A stretch of 31,635 nucleotides of DNA from a virus. The notes beneath the pieces were generated by a model that had not been told where the DNA came from, made no database searches, and saw only the letters and a list, made by a program, of their open reading frames with translations. Below, one piece after another: positions 20,551-27,756 of the stretch. The stretch is taken from positions 1 through 31,635 of IMG/VR virus record IMGVR_UViG_3300037485_000756. One strand, written 5' to 3'. The first letter of the stretch is position 1. Each line of letters opens with the position of its first letter. The position numbers and the translations under genes are program-made.

Positions 20551-22152
20551 ATGGCAAATTACTATGTATATATACCTTGCCCTGGTTCCACTGGGACACA
20601 GTTCTATTCTAATGTTGCACCTACTTATCCAGGTGCTTACATAAGATTTGATTCAGGATCAGATCTGCTTCAATATGGAAAATGTTTCCATGTTATGCTT
20701 GTTAGTTTAGAGGTTCCTCCAACTCCTTTAGTATCCATTAATTGGTCAACAGTAGTATACAGTTTTTGGAATAATAAGTGTTCTAACTGTGTTGAGCAAG
20801 CTGTTTATTATCAATTAGTTAATTGTTTAGATACTACAGATACTATATGTGTATTAAATGATTTAACAGCTGAATATAATGCAGGTTGGGTATTAACTTT
20901 ACCTGCAGATCCTACAAAATGTTGGTACATTGAATGGCCAATTAATTGCATTAGTCCAGTTAATATAATCTATACTCAATATTATCCTGATTGTATAACG
21001 TGTGGATTAAAAGATGTAGTAAACTATGAGTTAATAAACTGCTTACATCCTGAAGAAATAATCTATACAAGTATTGACCTATCTTTATATGTGGGATTAA
21101 TACTATCTCTTATAGAGTATCCAGATGATTGTTGGGAGGTTAATGCTATTAATACACAAATTCCTACAGATTTAACAATTACTGTAAATAATTCATTTGT
21201 TACATGTACAGAGTGTACACAACAATATTACTTATTAGAAGATTGTAGTAGTTCAAATCCTGAATTAAACATAATTACAAATACTGATTTATCAGCTTAT
21301 GTAGGTACATCATTAACTGGTGTTATTGTTCTTAATTCATGTCCTGGTGTATGTTGGATAGTTAGTGAAACTGATATTACAACTAACTCACAAGTTGTCA
21401 ATATAACTGGTGAATTTACTTCTTGTGAAACATGTATGGCAAGTATGCCTTGTATATGTAGTACAGTTAAAAATAATTCTATTGGTGCATTACAATATGA
21501 GTATGTAGACTGCAATGGAATAACTCAGTCAATTATAGTAAACTCAGAAGTTACAAGTCCTAAGATATGTTTGGTCAAATGGCTTTATCCAGATAATACA
21601 AGCACATATAAATATTATGGTAACTGTATTGATCAACTATGTCCTGTTGTAACTTTTCCTACAAGAACTGTAAAACCTGGGTACAATACTCCTGGATGTT
21701 CTCCAGAAAAGTATGAGCAAATTATGTGTAACTTTTCTGAAGGAGTTTATAGAGATATAATGGTACAAGCATATGGTATTACACCATGCTGTGGAGAAGA
21801 TGATCATAGATGGACTATTAGAAAAGAATTAATAGAACTTAAAGCAATACAAGATCCTAATTATATATGTTTAGCTTTAGGATGTGGGTGTACTACATCA
21901 ACACAAGGATTAACTCCATGTATACCACCTCCAGTTACATGTGTGTTATATTCAATAAATATTCAATCAGCTACAAAAAATTTTTTACATTATTTAGATT
22001 GCGCTGGAGTTAGTCAAATAGAAAATGTTGATGCTGCAGAGCAACCAGTAGAATATATAATATGTGGAATAGCTGGTCAAACTAATAGCGATATATATTG
22101 TGATGGGTCAACTGTAGTTTTTAACTTTACAGAAACAACAACGCTCTGTTAG
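20551..22152 (+). CDS. Cysteine-rich repeat protein, probable virion or fibre component
   Basis: A 533-residue protein with about 38 cysteines. Three tandem units of ~65-70 residues (about 86-151, 158-222 and 226-295) share the pattern Y-Y-x-L-x-x-C, then D-L-S-x-Y-V-G, then C-W-x-V/I, then F/Y-x-x-C-x-x-C. The rest carries further C-x2-C and C-C motifs and two related Y-x-D-C-x-G segments (about 318 and 485). The remainder is beta-rich, Thr/Asn/Ser-rich, as in phage adhesion or fibre proteins. Disulfide or metal cross-linking would stabilise such repeats. No enzyme motif is seen. It precedes the two fibre-like genes and is likely part of the same appendage, an inference from position and composition. 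Ends with TAG. Confidence 0.7.
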   Translation: MANYYVYIPCPGSTGTQFYSNVAPTYPGAYIRFDSGSDLLQYGKCFHVMLVSLEVPPTPLVSINWSTVVYSFWNNKCSNCVEQAVYYQLVNCLDTTDTICVLNDLTAEYNAGWVLTLPADPTKCWYIEWPINCISPVNIIYTQYYPDCITCGLKDVVNYELINCLHPEEIIYTSIDLSLYVGLILSLIEYPDDCWEVNAINTQIPTDLTITVNNSFVTCTECTQQYYLLEDCSSSNPELNIITNTDLSAYVGTSLTGVIVLNSCPGVCWIVSETDITTNSQVVNITGEFTSCETCMASMPCICSTVKNNSIGALQYEYVDCNGITQSIIVNSEVTSPKICLVKWLYPDNTSTYKYYGNCIDQLCPVVTFPTRTVKPGYNTPGCSPEKYEQIMCNFSEGVYRDIMVQAYGITPCCGEDDHRWTIRKELIELKAIQDPNYICLALGCGCTTSTQGLTPCIPPPVTCVLYSINIQSATKNFLHYLDCAGVSQIENVDAAEQPVEYIICGIAGQTNSDIYCDGSTVVFNFTETTTLC

Positions 22153-22195
22153 GATAAGTCAATTAAAATTATTATATTATATTATAAGAAAAAAT

Positions 22196-24073
22196 ATGAA
22201 GCCTCTAAATTTAAATAAAGAAACTTGTAATCCAATATCATCTAATTGTGTGGTATGGCAAGGACCTGATATGCCTTGTATTAAACTATGCAAGGGAGAT
22301 ACAGTATCAGATGTGGTAGCTAAATTAGCTGTTGAGTTATGTGCTGTTCTTGATACATTAGATGTTACTAATTATAATCTTGACTGCTTTAATCTTACTG
22401 CTTGTGGACCAACTAATTTTGAACAATTAATACAATTTATTATTGATCAGATTTGTGAATTAAATGATTTAATTAATAGTCCTACTGCTGGTAAACCTAT
22501 ATCATCTGGATGTCCTGATTGTATAGTTAGTGTAGCAGATTGCTTTATTCCTGAATTAGGAACTTCAACACAACTTACTACTTATGTACAAACTATTGCA
22601 ATGCGTGTATGTACATTGGTATTACAGATTGGAGTAATACAAGCTACATTAGTTTCATTAGATGGTCGTGTATCAATACTTGAAAGCTACTTTCCATTAC
22701 CTGCACCAGCTGAAGCTGAAATTACACCTGATTGTATTTTACCTGCTATTCCTACTCCAGTAAGTGTTGTACTTACAGCTTTAGAAACTGCATGGTGTAA
22801 TCTTATAGGAGTACTTGGAGATGATGCTGCAATTTACAATAGTATCATTTCACAATGCGTTGCTGATGGTGATCTACGTAAAGATGGTGGTGGAACTATG
22901 AGCTCCCTACCTGGATGGTTTTCTTCTCCAGTACAAACTCTTGCAGAATCTATAGTTAATATATGGTTGACAGTATGTGATTTAAGATCAATGACTGCTA
23001 CTACTTTATTATCTCTTGATACACAAACAATTCAAACTGTAATAACAGGAGGTCCTGCATATGTAGTTTCTGCTAATCTTGTTGATACAGGATGGTATGA
23101 TCTTGAAGGATTTGATTACTATGGTGTTAATCCTCCAGGAAGTGCTATGATTAATAGCAAACCTAAATGCAGAAGAGTAGGTAATGTAATACACTTTAAA
23201 GGTTCTGTATATATTCCTATGAGTGCTACTGTTGATGGTCTTACATTAATTCCATTATTAACTGATACATCTTATAATGGAACACCTGTTCCTTATGTGT
23301 ATAGTGGAGTTGATGTAACATATGGTAACGGGTGTATAATTGATCCTTTAAATGGTATAATTAATTTTAATGCTAATAATAATTGTATTCCAACAGCTAT
23401 ATGGACAGGAACTTCTCCATTGTTAGATGATAACTATAGTACAAGTTATGTAATAGGTACAAGACCTATTAATTTAGATACATCTTATGGAACTTCATTA
23501 TCTGCTGTTGGTCAAATTAGAATAAGTAATGCAGGTATTTTATCTATTGCTACTTTAAGAAATCTTGAACTTACAAGTACAAGACCTGCTGGTCTTTTAG
23601 GAAATTCACATTTACGTTATATAACTAGCAATGTAAGATTCAATGAATTTGTTCCTAATTTTATAAATGGGGAATCAATGATTCATAATCTTCCTACAAT
23701 AAATCAAGCAGTTAGTACAGGTGAAATTACAGGTACTGTATTTACAGATACTACACATGGAGCTGGAGTATTTTCTATAGGACAAATACTTACAGGAACA
23801 GGAGTAACTCCAGGTACAAAGATAATAGGATATGGAACAGGTACAGGAACAAATAATGGTGGTACTTATGATATTAATATTTCTCAAGTAGTAGCTGCAG
23901 CTACAGTAATTAAAGGAACTGATTCTATTAATTTAAATTCAACTTCTTATGATGTAATTAATACAGCTGTTTCAACTACAGTATGGCCTTTCTCTTGTAA
24001 TGCAGGAGATGCTGATCAACTAGGAGGATTTGTATTTGTATTAGATGGCTTAATGTCATATATTCAACCTTAA
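22196..24073 (+). CDS. Fibre-like virion protein A (paralogue of the next gene)
   Basis: A 625-residue protein. An N-terminal domain (1-90) contains SSNCVVWQGPDMPCIKLCKG and several cysteines, resembling a virion-attachment domain of crAss-like fibre proteins. A central coiled or helical region (~120-290) leads to a C-terminal receptor-type beta domain beginning LVDTGWYDLEGFDYY. Residues ~506-574 are a separate Gly/Thr-rich module (GVFSIGQILTGTGVTPGTKI, then GTGTGTNNGGTYDINISQVV) typical of unrelated phage structural proteins. The final DQLGGFVFVLDGLMSYIQP matches the end of the next protein. Domain order and homology to its neighbour indicate a head or tail fibre; target unknown. Confidence 0.78.
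   Translation: MKPLNLNKETCNPISSNCVVWQGPDMPCIKLCKGDTVSDVVAKLAVELCAVLDTLDVTNYNLDCFNLTACGPTNFEQLIQFIIDQICELNDLINSPTAGKPISSGCPDCIVSVADCFIPELGTSTQLTTYVQTIAMRVCTLVLQIGVIQATLVSLDGRVSILESYFPLPAPAEAEITPDCILPAIPTPVSVVLTALETAWCNLIGVLGDDAAIYNSIISQCVADGDLRKDGGGTMSSLPGWFSSPVQTLAESIVNIWLTVCDLRSMTATTLLSLDTQTIQTVITGGPAYVVSANLVDTGWYDLEGFDYYGVNPPGSAMINSKPKCRRVGNVIHFKGSVYIPMSATVDGLTLIPLLTDTSYNGTPVPYVYSGVDVTYGNGCIIDPLNGIINFNANNNCIPTAIWTGTSPLLDDNYSTSYVIGTRPINLDTSYGTSLSAVGQIRISNAGILSIATLRNLELTSTRPAGLLGNSHLRYITSNVRFNEFVPNFINGESMIHNLPTINQAVSTGEITGTVFTDTTHGAGVFSIGQILTGTGVTPGTKIIGYGTGTGTNNGGTYDINISQVVAAATVIKGTDSINLNSTSYDVINTAVSTTVWPFSCNAGDADQLGGFVFVLDGLMSYIQP
23711..23917 (+). other. Inserted Gly/Thr-rich module in fibre-like protein A
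   Basis: Encodes residues ~506-574, whose pattern V-F-S-I-G-Q-x-L-x-G-T-G-V-x-x-G-T-x-I, then G-T-G-T, then G-T-Y-x-I-x-x-S-Q-V-V-A-A-A-T-V-I, I recognise from virion proteins of many unrelated phages. The equivalent position in the paralogue holds a different module (25060-25197). Confidence 0.6.
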
Positions 24074-24084
24074 TAATATTTAAA

Positions 24085-25371
24085 ATGAGCGATTGTAAAG
24101 ATAAACCTTGTGGATGTGAGGATACTCCTCTAACTACACCAGCACCATGTAATCCTGTTGGGTGTCCTGATCCATATCCATGTACAGAGACAACTGATGC
24201 AGAATGTGTAATTTATTCAGGTCCAGATATTATATGTACACCTGATGTTGTAGTTCCATCAAACACTAATGTGTCAGATGCACTTAATGATATAGTAGAT
24301 TATTTTTGTGCTAAAACTCCTGATCCTGCAGATGTAGTAATTGTAGAAGGAGATAATACATCTATTAATGTTACTTCAGTTACTATAAGTAACACTACTA
24401 CTTATACTGTAACTACATTAGATACTGGTTGGGTAAACCTTGAAGGCTTTGCTTATTATCAAGGATCAATGGCAAGTAACAAACCACAAGTACGTAGAAT
24501 GGGTAAACAGATTCACTTTAGAGGTGATCTTTATATTCCTTTAAGTTCAGGATCAGCAGCTATTTCTTTAATTGCAGAAGATACATATAGAACAGTACAA
24601 AGACAGAATCCTTGGATTGGAGTAGGTGGTATGTATAATGATGGTACTGATAGATTATTATTTAATAGTAATGGATCTGCAGCACAATCAGTTATTCCTA
24701 CATCTGTTTTACCAGCTCTTACAAATTTAGATGGTACTTATAAGTTATCACAATTTATAGCTACAAGACAAATAGAAATATTAAGTTCATTAACTTTAGG
24801 TCAGTCTGGAACTGCTACATTAACTGCACCAGTAACTATTGAGATTTTATCTAATAAAACTTTAAGAGTTACTGCTTTACAACAGTTGGAAGAAAATCCT
24901 GCAGATTTTGTATCTTTTGATGGTAATTCATCACTTAGAAATATTACTAGTAAATATCAAACTAGAGATCCTATTATTAACTTATCTGAATGGCTCTATA
25001 ACAATGGTGGTAGATCAGGGTTAAATTCAGGTTGGAATAGCTTACAAACTACAGGATTATTTCAAACAGGTACAACATATGTAATTCTTGATTATAACGC
25101 TGGAGATGACTTTACTAATATTGGAGGCGTTAATATTAGAGGAAATATATTTACTGCTACAGGTCCAGCTCCAACAGTATGGACTAATCTAAGTCAAGTA
25201 TATCAACTTTTTCAAGCTATCAGTATTCCTGAAAATTATTTTCTTACTGGTCTTGCTGGTACTGCACAATGGGCTATATTATTAGATGGTATAACATTAA
25301 ATGCTGCAGAGCATACTAGTCTTGGTGGATTTAAAATTAGTTTAGATGGGCTTATAGCTTATTTAACATAA
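24085..25371 (+). CDS. Fibre-like virion protein B (paralogue of the previous gene)
   Basis: A 428-residue protein. Its first 75 residues have nine cysteines (CKDKPCGCEDT, CNPVGCPDPYPC, CVIYSGPDIIC) and a motif parallel to the attachment domain of protein A (V-I-Y-S-G-P-D versus V-V-W-Q-G-P-D). Residues 111-152 (TLDTGWVNLEGFAYYQ ... MGKQIHFRGDLYIPL) match the beta domain of protein A. Residues ~326-371 contain TGTTYVILDYNAGDDFTNIG and RGNIFTATGPAPTVW, a second widespread phage module. The end (TSLGGFKISLDGLIAYLT) again matches A. It is 11 nt downstream of A and followed by a strong terminator. Probably a second fibre or alternative adhesin subunit. Confidence 0.76.
   Translation: MSDCKDKPCGCEDTPLTTPAPCNPVGCPDPYPCTETTDAECVIYSGPDIICTPDVVVPSNTNVSDALNDIVDYFCAKTPDPADVVIVEGDNTSINVTSVTISNTTTYTVTTLDTGWVNLEGFAYYQGSMASNKPQVRRMGKQIHFRGDLYIPLSSGSAAISLIAEDTYRTVQRQNPWIGVGGMYNDGTDRLLFNSNGSAAQSVIPTSVLPALTNLDGTYKLSQFIATRQIEILSSLTLGQSGTATLTAPVTIEILSNKTLRVTALQQLEENPADFVSFDGNSSLRNITSKYQTRDPIINLSEWLYNNGGRSGLNSGWNSLQTTGLFQTGTTYVILDYNAGDDFTNIGGVNIRGNIFTATGPAPTVWTNLSQVYQLFQAISIPENYFLTGLAGTAQWAILLDGITLNAAEHTSLGGFKISLDGLIAYLT
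25060..25197 (+). other. Inserted module in fibre-like protein B
   Basis: Encodes residues ~326-371 with the pattern T-Y-x-I-L-x-Y-N-A-G-D-D-F-T-x-I-G-G, then G-N-I-F-T-A-T-G-P-A-P. This resembles a short module spread through unrelated phage tail and capsid proteins (typically G-x-x-Y-x-I-x-x-x-G-x-T-D-F-T-x-I-G-A ... G-x-x-F-T-A-T-G). Its location corresponds to that of the other module in protein A. Confidence 0.55.
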
Positions 25372-25414
25372 CATAAGAAGTCTCAGTTTGTTGGTTTAAC
25401 TGCGATTGACAGAG

Positions 25415-25453
25415 AAACCCCAGGACCACAACATGCCTGGGGTTTTGTATTTT
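25415..25453 (+). terminator. Strong intrinsic terminator after the fibre genes
   Basis: A perfect 10-bp stem, AAACCCCAGG (25415-25424) with CCTGGGGTTT (25436-25445), over an 11-base loop, followed by TTTTGTATTTT. It lies 43 nt after the stop of fibre-like protein B and separates this unit from the promoter-like elements just downstream. Confidence 0.9.
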
Positions 25454-25456
25454 AAC

Positions 25457-25492
25457 TATATTTGCTAAAGTAAATTATTTTTCGTATATTTA
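25457..25492 (+). promoter_or_regulatory. Promoter region for the tail-assembly genes
   Basis: TATATTTG at 25457-25464 matches the Bacteroidota -7 element, and its own TTTG (25461-25464) also sits 20 nt before TATATTTA (25485-25492), giving a TTTG-N20-TAnnTTTA arrangement ending 10 nt before the ATG at 25503. Either could be active. The position after a terminator supports a promoter. Confidence 0.55.
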
Positions 25493-25502
25493 ATAGTATA
25501 GT

Positions 25503-26090
25503 ATGAGTGGACAATTTAAAAAACCAGATTTAAATGCGCCAAGGTTCAGAGAGAAAAGTGTGCATATGTTATGTCTTTCATTGTTTAAGAAATTTAAAAA
25601 GAAATTTCCTGAACATAACATAGTTTATAGTGAATTCAAGTCTATAATTAAAACTTATAATGAGCAACTTGTTGATGCTATTATTGAGTTTAGAGATGGC
25701 ATTGAATTACCAGAAAGTTTGGGTCATATATTTATAGGAAGTTGTCCTGCTATGACTAAACGAATTAATATAGATTATAAAAAGTCTGGTGAGTATGGTG
25801 TATTAACTCAACATAGAAATTGGAACAGTGATAACAAAGTAATGAAGATATTTTTTACTAGTGGTCAAGTAAGATATAAAATAAAGAATAAAGAAATATG
25901 GGCCTTTACTGCAAATAGAGAATTTAGAAGAAAGGCCTCTAAACTTTATGTTGAAGACTATACAAAGTATATGTATATCAATAATAATAAAAAGATATCA
26001 ATGTTGTTTAAAGAAGGACATAATAAAATGCATAGAAATATGGAAAGAAATAAAGTTGCTTCTGAAGACTATAATGAATTTGACATATGA
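25503..26090 (+). CDS. Conserved phage hypothetical protein
   Basis: A 195-residue basic protein with blocks LNAPRFREKSVHML, FKKKFPEHNIVYSEFKSIIK, IEFRDGIELPESLGHIFIGS and the central GVLTQHRNWNSDNKVMKIFF, followed by NKEIWAFTANREFRRKASKL. This combination (R-D-G-x-E-L-P-E-x-L-G, then H-R-N-W-x-S-D-x, then a W-x-F-x-A-x-R-x-F-R/K segment) recurs in conserved, uncharacterised proteins of many Bacteroidota and other phages. Its high lysine content suits nucleic-acid binding, but no catalytic site is visible. It is the first gene after a terminator and promoter, overlaps the next gene by 4 nt (ATGA), and precedes two ring proteins and the main tail protein, so a role in tail assembly is possible. 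Confidence 0.75.
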   Translation: MSGQFKKPDLNAPRFREKSVHMLCLSLFKKFKKKFPEHNIVYSEFKSIIKTYNEQLVDAIIEFRDGIELPESLGHIFIGSCPAMTKRINIDYKKSGEYGVLTQHRNWNSDNKVMKIFFTSGQVRYKIKNKEIWAFTANREFRRKASKLYVEDYTKYMYINNNKKISMLFKEGHNKMHRNMERNKVASEDYNEFDI

Positions 26091-26755
26091 CAACAATAAA
26101 TGATTCAGTTTCTAGATTAAGAAATACAATTAAAGCAGTTAAGGAAGATGCATTTATGACAGATAGATACATCTATAGCATTATTATTAAATATGCTAAG
26201 ATGCTTATACGCCGTCAGGATAATGAGAACAAAATCTTTAAGTTTCAAAGTTTATTTAAAACTCTACCCTGTGTTGAATTAATAGAAATAGATAGAGTTG
26301 AAGCTTGTTGTGAAGGAATTAAATCAGGATGTATTATTAAGAGAACAAAGGACAGAGTTCCTAATGTCATTGAAGGAGCTTTTGGACCAATTATTAGAAC
26401 TGTTTCATCTATTGATGGTTCTAATCTTGTGTATAGAACTTATCCAACAGCTTATACTAGAATGACACATGCCTCAGGTTATAGGTATAATACAAATAAA
26501 TACTACTGGTATCTTAATGGATATTTATATATTCCAAATGTAGCTTGGGAGGCAATTAGTATTACAGCTTTATTTGAAGATAACATTAGCATGTTTACTT
26601 GTGAAGTAGATGATTGTACACTAGCTCAAGATAGACCTATTGCTGTTCCTGAATATTTATTTGCTGAGATTGAGCAATATGCACTTAAAGAAATTTTAAC
26701 TGCAGGATCAATACCTGCAGATACTGCTGATGATTCACAAAATGTATTAAGATAA
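26087..26755 (+). CDS. Portal-vertex ring (connector) protein, second copy
   Basis: A 222-residue protein with an N-terminal helical part (DSVSRLRNTIKAVKEDAF, then MTDRYIYSIIIKYAKMLIRR), a beta-rich middle (about 60-180, with RTYPTAYTRMTH and YYWYLNGYLYIPNVAW) and a C-terminal helix (EYLFAEIEQYALKEILTAG). The helix-beta-helix architecture and the closing E-x-x-A-L-K-E helix are typical of ring/adaptor proteins of the crAss-like tail. The gene is coupled to its neighbours by ATGA and TAATG overlaps. Assembly below the portal is inferred from architecture and position; which ring it forms cannot be told. Confidence 0.68.
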   Translation: MTTINDSVSRLRNTIKAVKEDAFMTDRYIYSIIIKYAKMLIRRQDNENKIFKFQSLFKTLPCVELIEIDRVEACCEGIKSGCIIKRTKDRVPNVIEGAFGPIIRTVSSIDGSNLVYRTYPTAYTRMTHASGYRYNTNKYYWYLNGYLYIPNVAWEAISITALFEDNISMFTCEVDDCTLAQDRPIAVPEYLFAEIEQYALKEILTAGSIPADTADDSQNVLR

Positions 26756-27744
26756 TGAGCTTTAATTACACACTCAAGTATAGAACTTTTGATGATCTAA
26801 TAGCAGATGCTGCTGTAGACTTTGAAAAGTATGATCTAGAAAGTATGATCTTACCTCAACAACTTATTAAAGTTGCTAAGAAGGTTAACTATGATCTTGG
26901 TTTAAGAATCTTTCAAACTAAAGAAATTGTATTAGAAGTAGAGAAAGGTAGAGCAAAACTACCTGATAACTTTTATACATTAAACTTTGCATTAATGTGT
27001 GGAGAACATACACAAACGGTATACACTCCACAGGGAACCAATATAGAAGAAAGAAAAGTTGAACCTATAACTTATAGACCTATGGGTCCTGCAGTTATTC
27101 CACTTTGTGAACCTGGTATTGTTAATCCTAATAATGCTGGTCAAACATGTAGTAGTTGTCAATCATCTCCTTGTGGATGTCAAACAAACCTTGTTATACC
27201 TAACTCATGTAAACTAGATTGTAAAGGGAATCAGTATGAACTAATTCAGATAATAAATTCTCAGACAAGAACCTTTAAATTTCTTAGACAAATTAGAATA
27301 CTGGCTAATGCTATGTCTGTTGATTGTGATTGTCCTAATTTATATTGGGATAGTCCATTTACAGGTTGGATTCAAGATGGTTACTTTTACACTAACTATC
27401 CTCATGGGAATCTATATATTAACTATCAAGGTATGCTAGAAGATGATAATGGAAACTTACTTGTTCCTGATCATGATATGCTTAATGATTATTATGAATA
27501 TGCGTTAAAGCAAAGAATACTAGAAAATCTTATAATGAATGATGAAACTGTATCACCTACTAAAATTCAAATCATAGAGGATAGATATAGAAAAGCTAGG
27601 AATGCTGCTAAGAGTATTGTTAACACTCCTAACTTTGCTGAGATTAAGAAACTATTTGAATCTAATAGAAAAGCACAGTATCACAAATATTACAGTATGT
27701 TTAAAAGTTATCCAGGTCCTAATGGATCCTATAGAGGGATTTAA
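26755..27744 (+). CDS. Portal-vertex ring (connector) protein, third copy
   Basis: A 329-residue protein. Helical N-terminus (FDDLIADAAVDFEKYDLESM, LIKVAKKVNYDLGLRIFQTK) leads to a beta region (KGRAKLPDNFYTLNFALMCG). A Cys-rich insertion at about 122-163 (CEPGIVNPNNAGQTCSSCQS, CGCQ, CKLDC) may bind metal. The beta strands resume (GYFYTNYPHGNLYINYQGML) and end in C-terminal helices (LNDYYEYALKQRILENLIMN and onwards). The closing Y-E-Y-A-L-K-x-R-I-L-E-N-L helix with following basic helices resembles P22 gp4-like ring proteins. It overlaps the previous gene by 1 nt (TAATG) and precedes the giant tail gene by 12 nt. Probably the outermost connector ring on which the tail sits. Confidence 0.72.
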   Translation: MSFNYTLKYRTFDDLIADAAVDFEKYDLESMILPQQLIKVAKKVNYDLGLRIFQTKEIVLEVEKGRAKLPDNFYTLNFALMCGEHTQTVYTPQGTNIEERKVEPITYRPMGPAVIPLCEPGIVNPNNAGQTCSSCQSSPCGCQTNLVIPNSCKLDCKGNQYELIQIINSQTRTFKFLRQIRILANAMSVDCDCPNLYWDSPFTGWIQDGYFYTNYPHGNLYINYQGMLEDDNGNLLVPDHDMLNDYYEYALKQRILENLIMNDETVSPTKIQIIEDRYRKARNAAKSIVNTPNFAEIKKLFESNRKAQYHKYYSMFKSYPGPNGSYRGI

Positions 27745-27756
27745 TATTATATTACT

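Noticed and set aside
10443-22152. TAG stop codons at 10443-10445, 17520-17522 and 22150-22152 as a sign of stop-codon reassignment, which is known in some crAss-like phages
   Set aside because: Reading through each TAG meets another stop after a short distance or runs into the next gene out of frame, all long genes are free of internal TAG and TGA, and TAA/TGA/TAG are all used as normal ends.
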